A stretch of 50,000 nucleotides of DNA from the NCBI GenBank assembly GCA_009760855.2, contig WPIO01000170.1, positions 1 through 50,000 of the forward strand, written 5' to 3'. Origin of the DNA: Cristatella mucedo. Lineage: Eukaryota > Bryozoa > Phylactolaemata > Cristatellidae. This document shows, in pieces, positions 21,534 through 31,589 of the stretch. The notes beneath the pieces are model-generated. The model worked only from the letters and a program-made list of their open reading frames with translations, searched no databases and was not told the DNA's origin. The translations under genes and the position numbers were made by a program. Within the stretch, counting starts at the first letter, position 1, and every line of letters begins with the position of its first letter.

Positions 21534-21665
21534 AATGTAATGTATCTCCGTCAGTAACTCCACAAAGTCATAAAGACCGGGTGGGTGTTACGCATGAGAG
21601 TTTTGTATAGCGCACTCACAGCCTAAGCGGCTTTCGGTACGCATTCGGTAGCCAACAGACTTCAC
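21527..21665 (-). mobile_element. LINE B 3' tail, inverted against its neighbour
   Basis: 'aatgtaatgtatctccgtc' followed by 'gagagttttgtatagcgcac' and 'ggtagccaacagacttc' is a minus-strand LINE B 3' end. It is joined tail-to-tail to the preceding plus-strand copy. Confidence 0.9.
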
Positions 21666-21669
21666 ATTC

Positions 21670-22275
21670 CATTACATTGTTTGATCAGCTGACCTTTACT
21701 TTAGTAATAATAGGCCGTCGTAGAGTAGCTTTTGAGAACAGAATCTCTATTTAGGTACTTAACAACTCGGGTCATTGGGGCAAAAGGAGGCCTGGGATAG
21801 GTGGGTCTTAAACGATTCAAGCTCATCGCAGGTGAGGACGATAAAGTGTCTACCACACCCACCCAGTGGCCAGTCGTTTGTGTCGCCTGCAAGACGTGTC
21901 AGAGATTGCCCGAGGCTGAGCGTAGCCAAAACCCTCTACCGATTCTGTTGGTTTGCCGGTCGAGCAGAGAGCTCTGCGATTGATGTCTGCAGGCGATCGC
22001 GGCCTCTCGACATTCGACACTCAGCTAGTCTGTGCCGCTCTGGTTCAGCCCGCGCTTCATTCTCTCGAGCGTTCTTGCGTTGCTCATCAGACAGCAAAGC
22101 GATCTGTGGGAAGGGATATTTCGTGCGTGTCCTTGCGGATTCGGGGGTGGGGGGCCTGGTGTGCCTGCTTTGTATTGTGGTCCTGGAGAGGGCCTGCCAG
22201 GCAGAATCGTCTGCCTGACCCGGCCGGCAGCCAAGGTCGCTGGTCGTTGGTTATTTCTAGTTGGTGAGTAATTTG
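21670..22275. other. Unassigned sequence
   Basis: Open plus-strand frames (for example 21775-22218) have no recognised domain. Confidence 0.35.
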
Positions 22276-22280
22276 AGTTA

Positions 22281-22324
22281 GCAGCAGCAGCAGCAGCAGC
22301 AGCAGCTGCTGCTGCTGCTGCTGC
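22281..22324. repeat. (CAG)n/(CTG)n palindromic triplet array
   Basis: A GCA repeat reverses at 22305/22306 into a CTG repeat, giving inverted arms of at least 19 bp without spacer. Confidence 0.95.
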
Positions 22325-22329
22325 TTGTT

Positions 22330-23360
22330 TATGGAAGACCGACATCCGGCGTAGTAAGCACACGGTAAGGAAGAGCAGCCAAATGAGACCCCCGTGTCAC
22401 GTGTCTTAGCTGTGACAAGACGTATCCTCTCCTTGGATGGTGAGCCAGCGCTCCTCACCTGGTTAGCTCTCGCCAAGTGGCTGGGGGCTGTTGATAGCTT
22501 AACTAGAACTGTCGCATTTTGCTTTCCTCTTCCCACACCCCTTGTTTGTACGTCTTTCGAGCCTTCTGCATTGATGCTGTCACACGAGTCTGCAGCAGAT
22601 CAGAATGCTGCATCTGCAGTGCCATCGGCCTCCCTGCTGTTGACGTCTGCTCCCCTCATTGTCTCCTGCTCTTCTCTCTTGCTCTCCTCTGTCTCGTGCT
22701 CTGGTCTCTTGTCTCTAACTCTGCTCCACTCACCCTTGATCTACAGCTTCTGAGGCCGCTGTGGATGAACTTTTGAGTTACTAGGGCAACGTCTTGAGTT
22801 TTTGAACGACCATTAAGTGTGGCTCAGTAGCCCGGCATTGGCTCTTTCTTGCACACCCTGCACCCAGTCGAGTGGCCGTGTGATCGAGCATGCGCACGCT
22901 TAGGCGTTACATGGCCAGGTGATGTTGCTGCCAGGCGACCGTGACTGTCAACGAGCTGGGCAGCGGACTGGGTTCGACTGCTGCCCACCACTTCGCGGTG
23001 GTTTTCGTAAGTGCGGCGTGCGGGCCCCCCTCCCAGGTGTGCATCCGTTTGATCGTGGTTGGCCGTCTTTGCAGTGTTAGCTTTGTAGGCAGTGGCTTGT
23101 ATATTGTGTTCGTTCATCCGTTGCCTGCGTTTGAAATGCAGTGGCCTTCAGCACTTTGTGGTGGGGTAAAAGTCTGAATTCGGCTCGGTGATGGCCAGTG
23201 AAAACGTAGCCGTTCGACATCCGCTGTTTCTCGTGATTGCCTGCTCATCCAATCAAAATCGAGCTCCCGGCGGCTGTCCGTGCCTCTGCTGTGTGGGTTA
23301 GTCGTCTTGGACCGACAGTCGGAGCATCTTCATGTGGAATCGTGTCACGTGGAATCAACT
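22330..23360. other. Unassigned sequence
   Basis: Pyrimidine-rich around 22640-22740. No gene or repeat family was recognised. Confidence 0.35.
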
Positions 23361-23364
23361 GCAG

Positions 23365-23445
23365 TAATAATAATAATAATGCACTTGATAAAGCGCATTA
23401 TTATTATTATTACTCAGAGAACTCAATCTCTTTCTTGGCGCTTAA
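23365..23445 (-). mobile_element. LINE A tail fragment
   Basis: 'gcacttgataaagcgc', TTATT-type repeats and 'gagaactcaatctctttcttggcgctta' in pieces: an inverted LINE A tail hairpin with a repeat insertion inside. Confidence 0.7.
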
Positions 23446-23534
23446 GTGGCACTGTTTATGGAGGCAGCTCCTGTGAGCCTTCCCCCCCCCTTTGAAGAGC
23501 CAGTTCAGTGGACACGATGAGCGGTTTTCTGATG

Positions 23535-23602
23535 TGACTAGAAAGAGATTGAGTTCTCTGAGGGCACTATATCTAGTGCACTTTATTATTATTATTATTG
23601 TG
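23535..23602 (+). mobile_element. LINE A tail fragment
   Basis: 'agaaagagattgagttctct' then 'gagggcactatat' and TTATT repeats form the LINE A/SINE D tail on the plus strand. Together with 23365-23445 this gives two opposed tails 90 bp apart. Confidence 0.7.
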
Positions 23603-23835
23603 TAGCCCTGTTTATGAAATTGCAGTTGCTTTTCTTTGTGGCCTGCCTGGCTCATCAGAAGCTGACTCTCCTGCTTCGCCAACTCTGGCCGCATAACCAC
23701 TCTCCATTGCCTCAGTGGCAAATGACAGCTATGCCTCGCGCCACATGCTACGTCAGCTACTGCCTCGGCATGTGCCCTTGCAACAGCTTGCTGTTGCCAG
23801 CGTCGATCATATCTGCTTTAACCGACACTTCCACC

Positions 23836-23895
23836 ACTCGTACCCTACAATCCACCACTCGTACCCTACAGTCTACCACTACAATCCATCTACTA
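23836..23895 (+). repeat. 21-bp imperfect tandem repeat
   Basis: Two to three copies of a unit containing CCACTCGTACCCTACAATC. Confidence 0.8.
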
Positions 23896-23899
23896 CCAG

Positions 23900-24660
23900 T
23901 ACCCTGCAATCTTTGCCGAAGCCCCCCCCATTCACCCACCCAACCGTCCGTAAAGGTTCGACACGGCTCCTCGAGTGCCACCGTCTGTCCGCCGCTCTCA
24001 TCCACTCGTGTCAACTCAGAAATATTTAAGAAAGTCAGTGCCCGCTGCCTCCTTCCCCCCCCCTCCCTCGGATGCTCGAGTGCCTCGGCAGATGGTTCTT
24101 CTTCCTTCTCCTACCTCTGCTGTTTGGCAGCCTGGTCAACTGCTCGACTAGCCAAAGTGCAGCTAGCTAGCCAAAGTCGCGTGCAGTCGCTCCGCATCGT
24201 AGGTCCCCTCGGTCGGTGACAGCTGTCCGGAATTCGAGAGCGATGGTACGGCACCCATCGCGTCCTCCTCCGACCTGCCCTATGTGCTGGCGGTGTTCGG
24301 TCCAGCTTTTCGGCTGCTGTCGCCCCTGCCTCGATATCTCATGTTTTTCTTGCTCTGTTTGTGCAGCCGGTTTATTTACCTCGCCATCAGGCCTGCATTC
24401 ACGGCCCGGCTCGAGCAATGCCGGCGTCTTGTGCTTTATGGATTCCTGATACCCTCTCCTGCCGATTAACTGATCAGCGAGAAAGAATGGATCCTCTTGA
24501 CTGGGGCACTGAATCGTGCGCCGAAGGATCGGCAGCTTCAGCTGCGACTGGTGCTACGAATTCTGAGTACCATTGTCGTCGCACACACTCAAGTCAGTGG
24601 AGAGCCAGAGGGGGCAGGGGTGGCATTTGCCCCCCCCCCTTATAGCGAGGCAACAAAGTG
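23900..24660. other. Unassigned sequence
   Basis: No domain was recognised in the open frames. C runs occur near 24056 and 24630. Confidence 0.3.
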
Positions 24661-24668
24661 GGCTGCCC

Positions 24669-25200
<532 letters not shown>

Positions 25201-25201
25201 C

Positions 25202-25283
<82 letters not shown>
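25202..25283. repeat. (GT)n microsatellite
   Basis: About 80 bp of GT. Confidence 0.97.
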
Positions 25284-25286
<3 letters not shown>

Positions 25287-26205
25287 CGCGAGCGTGATCG
25301 TAGTGAATCAATGGAGGACGTTAATAGCTAGCTCGAATCGTAGTGAATGAATGGAGGTGGTTATTAGCCGAGTGTGGCAAAAGCAGCTCTGACAGAGGAG
25401 CTTGACAGTGTCAGTCAATGGGCGGTACCCTGACTGGATGGTTGGGATGGGATGGGATGGATGATGATATCCAGATCTGACGGGAAGGAGGAGGTCGGTA
25501 ATGTCAGCAAAGACAGTTCCGGCAACTGATGTGGGCTTATGTGATGCCAGCATCCTCGGCAACTCTAGATTATCCCCGGGTTAATTTCCCCTCGCTGATG
25601 AAAAATGTCTCACTTATCAGCTGTGATCCAGAGTGAGCTTTCGTGTGATCCAGAGCCTCGGCTGCTCTCGACTAGGCCGTTTGTCTCTGGCACAATGTTT
25701 GCTCTATGTTTGCTCAATGTTTGCACAATGTTTGCAGCCTACTTCCAGCTTTAGCTGCCAGTATCAGCAGCTAGCACGCTAGGTCGGTAGTCGTTTGCTT
25801 TCACTAACCTAGGACAGCGGCCAGCAAGTCTCTTAGCAAAGCTGTCTAGTACCCATCTGTTTCCACTTGCATCACTCCTAACACCGGAGCGTGTTAGCAT
25901 GTGGCAGCAGCATCAAGGACACTGAGGCAAAGTCTGAGACAAACTCGGCCTTGGGAGCTGGCGATGTATGCAGCCCCAGGGATATTTGCTCGGTCATGCA
26001 AGATTTCACTTGCAGGGGGATATCTCTCTCGCTCCTCTCCTCTCCTTTCCTCTTCTCTCGCTCTTTCTCCTCTCTTTCGTTCTTCTCTCTCCCCCTCTTT
26101 CTCTCTCTCCACCGAAGCAATTTTGTTCCATATTAGTATGGCAGCACAATATGCATGCATTCATTTTTGAATCCTGGGAAACCCACTGTGTCTTTAAAAA
26201 TATAA
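25284..26205. other. Unassigned sequence with short tandem tracts
   Basis: Contains (GGGAT)n near 25446, a 'caatgtttgc' tandem at about 25690-25737, and a CT-rich tract at 26025-26112. No gene was recognised. Confidence 0.4.
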
Positions 26206-26207
26206 AG

Positions 26208-26335
26208 TATAATTCATTTGTATAACCCCCTAAGAGAAATTAATCTAGTCAGGTGCTTCACATATGCCATGGGGCTCGAGCCTACGACCTCGGCCACCTT
26301 AGTCGGGCCGAGCACCTTACTCACTGGGACATCCT
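26208..26335 (-). mobile_element. SINE D copy
   Basis: On the minus strand: head 'gtgagtaaggtgctcggccc', B-box-like 'gtaggctcgagcc', and a tail 'gaagcacctgactagattaa' then 'tagggggttatacaaatg'. This is the same order as 28105-28250. Confidence 0.75.
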
Positions 26336-26339
26336 ATTG

Positions 26340-27010
26340 GTATTCGGGGTTGCCATTTTGTGACTGCAAATCAATTTGCAAGAGCCGATCGGTCTTGCTG
26401 CTTGAAGAGCTGTGCGTTCATGAACTCCGGTTAGTGCTGACGTCCAGCTTGGCTGCCTGTGTTCTTCCACGGCTGATTCTGCAGTTTGTTTTTAGCTTAT
26501 TTGTAATCTAATGTGCACACTTAGTATGCACTCTGCTGATCCGTGTCCTCCCGTGGAGCAGCAAGGATCAAAGACTTACGATTGACCGGCAAGCAAAGCA
26601 AGGGATAGCAACCTCCTCAGTGTGGCTGGGGCACACTTGTCATTTCGTGGGCCTTTGGTGGTTTAGTGATGCCTGTGAAAGTTAGCAGGGGGGCGTCTGC
26701 TTGTGTATCATGTGGCAGGGCCAATCCGCGGTCACATTTCAACCTGCCTTCGAGTGCCAGTTCTGGCATGGTGGCCAGATTGGTTGCCTCTCATGACATG
26801 CTAGCAGTCGAATATCTGTGTTGCCTCGTCATCTTCCTGAGCTGAGCTTCGTGGGCATGCCGTGTGCAGCAGCAGCAGCAGCTGTTGGTGCTATAATTTG
26901 TCTCTCGATTGGGGAGCAACGTGAGCTCTGCGAATTTGTCCATCTGTCTCACTCGAAGCTTCGAAGCCCCGGCAGCTGCAGGATGGGTGCTGTGCGTGGC
27001 TGGTGCTACT
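26340..27010. other. Unassigned sequence upstream of the MAGUK gene
   Basis: The missing first exons of the MAGUK gene should lie here or further upstream. I could not identify an L27 N-terminal exon or a start codon with confidence. Confidence 0.3.
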
Positions 27011-27014
27011 GGTT

Positions 27015-27085
27015 TTACTTTGCAGCAAATGTAAAGTGCTTAGAAAGAGACTGAGTTCTCTGAGGATGAGCTATATCAAATGTAA
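27015..27085 (+). mobile_element. LINE A tail fragment
   Basis: 'tttgcagcaaatgtaaagtg' then 'agaaagagactgagttctct' and 'gagctatatcaaatg' is the LINE A tail hairpin without the TTATT end. Confidence 0.75.
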
Positions 27086-27289
27086 TATGATTTGTATTCC
27101 TGCTTGCCGTGAGTGCTGCTTGTATAAGGCAGCTGCTGCTGCATGCAGGCAGCGTGTGCATCATTTGTCATTCGTTGAGACCTGACATGCGAAAACTGTT
27201 TTGAATTCGTCGGCTAGCATAGCCACCTGTGATTCCCAGTAACTGGCATCCAGCACGGATAGGCAGACAGGTGCCACGGGATATAATGC

Positions 27290-27380
27290 ACCGTTGATAC
27301 AGGTTAAAGGGGTCACCGAATGTGAAGGACCGTTGAGACAGGTTAAAATGGTTACCGGATGTGGAGGCCCGTCGAGCTTA
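27290..27380 (+). repeat. 39-bp tandem repeat, about 2.4 copies
   Basis: Units start ACCGTTGATACAGGTTAAAG (27290) and ACCGTTGAGACAGGTTAAAA (27329). A degenerate third copy begins near 27368. Confidence 0.85.
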
Positions 27381-27636
27381 GTTTAAATGCACAGCCTTGC
27401 CAGTTGGCTCACTCATCAACAAGGGAAGCTGCTAAGACTCGCTGCTGGGAGTACTCGACATCTCGTGTCGCCTGCTTTGTCTTTGCATTGGACAATACTG
27501 CACCGGCCCCCTCCACCATGGCAGCGGTCCCTCTCCACCATGCTGGCGCGCCTGCGCCGGTCACCCCGGCTGCAGCTGCCGCCGCCAGGCTAAGCAGCAG
27601 CTTCTTGAGCTGATTTTAAGATGTATCCTCTTGCAG

Positions 27637-27825
27637 GAAGCAGACCAGATTGGATACCCGGAGCCCGTCGATCGAAACGCTGCCGGCACCGTCGAGGAGC
27701 TGGTGGCGCTGCTGGAGAAGCACGGACAGCTCGATGCAGAAGACGACGACTCGGCGGCTGCGGCAGAGGACGGCGCCGAGGAGGCGCAGCAGCTTGTGCA
27801 GCTTCTCACCGACGAGGACCTCCAG
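27637..27825 (+). CDS. MAGUK exon 1 of model: acidic linker and first half of L27
   Basis: 63 codons, phase 0 at both ends. The acceptor is 'tcctcttgcag' and the donor CAG|GTGGGT. The product has two amphipathic segments: TVEELVALLEKHGQL (residues about 18-32) and AEEAQQLVQLLTDEDLQ (47-63). An acidic Ala/Asp/Glu run separates them. The second joins GLLHAHDDIA in the next exon to form an L27 C-type helix pair (LL...DLQ.LL.AHD), which pairs with L27 partners. There is no ATG in the exon, so upstream coding exons are required. The first segment could be the end of an L27 N repeat. Confidence 0.8.
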
Positions 27826-28104
27826 GTGGGTAGCAGGTGGCACTTTGCATGCCATCATGCCCGACAGGCTGAGAGAGAGAGAGAGAGAGAGAGTCAGCTT
27901 CCCCCGGTTGCTTTCAGAGGGAAACGTCAGACGGCAGCGATGCCGGTGCTACTCGCTGGACGGGCCGGCCAGTAGCTAAAGAAGTATGCGTTCGCCATGG
28001 TCTGCGCATACGTTGTGCCAAGTACAAATCACGAAAATGGATTTATTCCACTGGAAAGCTCTTAGAAGCACTTTCAGAACCTTTTCGTCGTTCTGTTGGC
28101 AATC

Positions 28105-28250
28105 AGCTGGGTTGGTCCAGTGGTTAAGGTGCTCGCCCCGACCAAGGTCTGGCTGAGGTCGTGGGCTCGATCCCTGAGGCATATGTGTGAAGCACCTGAA
28201 TAGAGATTTAGTTCTCTTGGGGCGCTATACAAATGATTTATATTTATTTA
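28105..28250 (+). mobile_element. SINE D, best copy
   Basis: A Pol III-type head: A box TGGTCCAGTGG (28113-28123) and B box GGGCTCGATCC (28163-28173), 40 bp apart as in a tRNA. The tail reads 'gaagcacctgaatagagatt' then 'tagttctcttggggcgctat' and 'acaaatg', ending in ATTTATT. The tail resembles the LINE A tail hairpin. Confidence 0.88.
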
Positions 28251-28439
28251 TATTATTCCCCAAGCAGTGCACATTCGCCTGCAGAGCGAATTCTTCTTTT
28301 CGAATCTTCCGCCTCCGCAGCCGTGCTTTCGGCTGAGCTTCTCATAGGTCTATTAAGCAGTGGCAGTGCAATGCGCAATGAAGCAGCGAACAATGGGAGG
28401 AGCACACTGAGCTGCCGGAGCTGCTGCCTGTCGGTGAGC

Positions 28440-28615
28440 CGTGATGGCACACTGAGTGATGCGGCGGCTGCTTTTCACGACTTCGATCCCGAGGTCGTGG
28501 GTTCGATTCCTGCGGGGGGGGGGGGGGGGGTTCTTTATTGCCGCTGCAGGCGGTGGTGATAGCCGTAGAGGCTCTTCTGTCGCTATATAAAAAGAGGCCG
28601 TTAAATCGGCCAGTA
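28440..28615 (+). mobile_element. SINE C with a G17 insertion
   Basis: B-box-like GTGGGTTCGATTCC, then a G17 run at 28514-28530, 'ttctttattgccgctgcag', 'gcggtggtgatagcc' and 'gaggctcttctgtcgctat', ending 'aaaaagaggccgttaaatcg'. It is nearly collinear with 505-660. Confidence 0.88.
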
Positions 28616-28684
28616 TTTTTCTGTCGTTATTTGCTGTCACCGCCGGCCACACCCACCAATCGGCTGCAACTTGCGAATGTAGGA

Positions 28685-28770
28685 CATTTCCCCCCCCCCA
28701 TTCCTCCCTCGGATTCCCCCCCCCCCCGTGGATCCTAGGACATTCCACACACCCCCCCCCCCATTCCCCG
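28685..28770 (+). repeat. C-rich imperfect tandem repeat
   Basis: Three C8-C13 runs are each followed by ATTCC- or GTGGATCC-like sequence and a 'taggacatt/taggatatt' phrase. Confidence 0.75.
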
Positions 28771-28879
28771 TAGGATATTTTCCCACCTATGCTGATGAAT
28801 GTATAACCAAGAATACAGATAGATAAATATACATGATCAAATGAAGTTTGCGCTCTCATGAAATAAAATCAACTCAGTA

Positions 28880-29055
28880 TAATGTGATATAATGTAATGT
28901 ATCTCCGTCAGTAACTCCACAAAGTCATAAAGACCATGTGGGTGTTACTACGCAGGAGAGTTTTGTATAGCGCACTCACAGCCTAAGAGGCTTTTAGTAC
29001 GAATTCAGGAGCCAACTGACTTCGTTTCATACAACAAAGATAAAGTGGAAACAAT
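28880..29055 (-). mobile_element. LINE B 3' tail
   Basis: 'aatgtaatgtatctccgtc', 'gagagttttgtatagcgcac', 'ggagccaactgacttcgt' in family order; minus-strand copy truncated inside the RT C-terminus. Confidence 0.88.
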
Positions 29056-29314
29056 CACGGTACTCGGCAAAATGCATATTAGTATATTTAAGTATATAAA
29101 CCCTATACCCAGGACGTTAATGTCCTACCCCAGGGGGAAATGTCCAGCGGGGAAAGTCCTTCACCCAGCTTGCACGGCAGCGCCTTCATCGCAAACCTAG
29201 GAGGCAGCAAGCCCAGAGCTTGCTTGCTTGCTGGCTTGGCTGTGCATATTCCACGTGGCCGGCCACGCTTCCCATCGTATTGTTGGATTGGCTGCTGCTG
29301 TTCGGAGTTGCACT

Positions 29315-29440
29315 GGTTTATTCAAGCGGTGCTCGCCCTGACCAAGGTCGGTCCGAGGTCTTGAGCTCGAGCTCCGTGGCCTATGTGAAGCGCCTGAATA
29401 GAGATTTAAGTTCTCTTAGTGCGCTATGCAAATGAATTAT
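29315..29440 (+). mobile_element. SINE D copy
   Basis: 'ggtgctcgccctgaccaagg', B-box-like 'ttgagctcgagctcc', and tail 'gaagcgcctgaatagagatt' with 'gcgctatgcaaatg', followed by TA repeats. The A-box region is diverged. Confidence 0.85.
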
Positions 29441-29730
29441 ATATATATTATATAGATATATATATGAGGCTCACTAAACGTCAGAGCTTCTGACTATTCG
29501 CCGCCATGCTCTGGCGGCAAGCATGCCGTGGGAGGGGCTAACTCTCGCACCGGTCGCTACTACCCAAATGCCGAAGCCTCGCTGTTGTTGTCACGTGACC
29601 CGCGCAGCTGCAGCTGACACTGTCCGATTGCTGCGCTGCCGAGGCCAAGGGCAGCCCTGCGCCCTGACGGAATCGGCTTCGGTCTCTCGCCGTACTAAAT
29701 CTGCAAATGCCATTGCTCATGGTGCCTCAG

Positions 29731-29889
29731 GGCCTGCTGCACGCCCACGACGACATAGCCAACCGTAACTTCAGCACCGTCGAAGACCCCGTGACCACGC
29801 AGCTGCGTCAGCTGGACGAGAGCGCGCCACCGGAGACAGCAAGTGCCATACGAGTTGTCGGAGTGCGCCGGAAGCCCGGTGAGCCTCTG
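29731..29889 (+). CDS. MAGUK exon 2: second L27 helix and start of PDZ
   Basis: 53 codons, phase 0/0, acceptor GCCTCAG and donor CTG|GTGAGT. GLLHAHDDIANRNF completes the L27 C repeat, matching the family pattern LL..HD.VA...F. An acidic linker follows, then AIRVVGVRRKPGEPL, the first PDZ strand. The carboxylate-binding loop begins at the exon border, with GLTV supplied by the next exon. Junction position and phase fit the family well. Confidence 0.93.
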
Positions 29890-30148
29890 GTGAGTGGCCA
29901 CAGCCGCTTGGTGGTGGCACTGCTGCTGTTCCGGCTGCTCTGTTGGGTGCCGGTTGGCGGCACGTGATACTTGCCGAAGGAACAGCCACGTGCCTGCTCG
30001 TGGCCCAGTAGCCGCCTCCCTTTTATCCTTGCTTTTTTCGCATCGGTCGGCAGCTCGTCTAGTCGGCCGTCAAGGAGCCAGCACCGCTGGCCCCTCCCCT
30101 CCCCCCCTGCTCGATCGCAGATGGTGACATCGTTTGCTTTGCCTTCAG

Positions 30149-30227
30149 GGATTGACGGTGTACAGCGAAGGTGGCGGTGAGCTCGTAGTGTCCAAGATTC
30201 AACCGGGCAGTCTTGTCGACCAGCAGG
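30149..30227 (+). CDS. MAGUK exon 3: PDZ core
   Basis: 26 codons plus one base (phase 0 in, 1 out), acceptor 'gccttcag', donor G|GTGAGC. GLTVYSEGGGELVVSKIQPG supplies the peptide-binding loop (PLGLTV across the junction, the GLGF equivalent) and strand B/C. SLVDQQG then leads to the next exon's LLHVGDIV. The preceding intron is only 259 bp. Confidence 0.94.
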
Positions 30228-31051
30228 GTGAGCGCTAGTGCCGGCAGGCCCCAGTCGCCAGCTTTCACCTTTTCGCGCGAATTCCATTATTGCTAGGAGA
30301 CCAGCTAGGGGCCAGGTGGCTGCCTCGGCTTGCAGCTCGGTGTACGTGCTTGGTAGCCCTCTCTTTCAGAGGCACGGCTTCGTGTACCGAATATCTGTGG
30401 GCGCCTAAGATAGGGCGTTTAGTTCACTTGGCCCGTGCCAATGTAAGCCTACCTGGCGGAGTGCAATTGGTGGTGTTCACAGTAGGGCCGACCTGCTGAA
30501 AGTGTATTTTTATGCTGTCAATCGTGGGAGGGCCGTGGCGTTCGTAGACTGATGCCTTAGACACCGATTTTCAGCTTGCCCAAGTAAGATGCGTTTGTTC
30601 TTGTGACTTAGGATAAGGTTAATGTTTTCACTGAGGTTTCATGTAAGTTCTACTGAACGACAATATATTTGCCAAATAAACCCAGAAAATTAGTATTGGC
30701 CGCAGCAGAACTATTGAGTCGACCTAATCTTGCCGAACCTTTGAGCAGCAGCCAACCACGTGAGAGAAGCTCCGCATCAGAAAACGGCATGCATCAAGCC
30801 ATGCGCGCTATAGTCGATTAGACAGAAGTTGCATGCGTATGGAGACTAATAATATTTATACCGACATGATAGGATATATGCAAAGAGGTTTGCTCTGTAT
30901 ATACCATGTGAATAATTTGTGCCATCGGAAAACACTTCGACGTGTAATTGAGTCTAGTAGGTTCTATGGTGACAAGTGCAGATCATTGCCGGCGACACGT
31001 TACGAGTACCATCCAATCCTACCTTAAGTGCAGTGCATAGACTAGTGCTAG

Positions 31052-31052
<1 letters not shown>

Positions 31053-31130
<78 letters not shown>
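31053..31130. repeat. (CT)n microsatellite
   Basis: 78 bp of pure CT inside intron 3. Confidence 0.97.
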
Positions 31131-31132
<2 letters not shown>

Positions 31133-31589
31133 CCTTTCTCTTTTCCTGCCCGTCTCTCCCTCACTCTCACTCTGAAAAAACTGCATTCGAGCCAACCTCT
31201 AAACTCGTAGTAGTCATGTCATCTTCCTCACAATTCGCCTGTTAATTAGTGCATTTCGCCCGGAACATTGAGTCGTGAAGCCTCGGACTGCCAGCGCCCG
31301 AGCAGCTGGCAGGCGAGCTGGCATCCTCCTAGCCCTCCTATCGTGCCGCCCCCTCTCCCCCCCCCCCCGAAAAGTGCCAGGCCTTGGGTTCTCGTAGCAA
31401 TGCTATGAGCCAGGCACCTGTCTCCGCTGTACTACTGAATCGTCTCCCACATAATGCCGGCAGACGATAAATCTAAAAAAAAAAGTGACTTGCCAGCATC
31501 CCTCGAGCTCTCCAACGATGGCCACCCCCCTTTCCGTGTGTACGTGCATGCATGCTACCGCTGCTCGGCTGTAGGGTCTTGCCCTCACT

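Larger units (their letters stand above)
27826..29730 (+). other. MAGUK intron 1
   Basis: 1.9 kb, from GTGGGT to CCTCAG. It contains SINE D (28105-28250), SINE C (28440-28615), a C-rich repeat (28685-28765), a LINE B tail (28880-29055) and SINE D (29325-29435). The remainder is unassigned. Confidence 0.85.
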
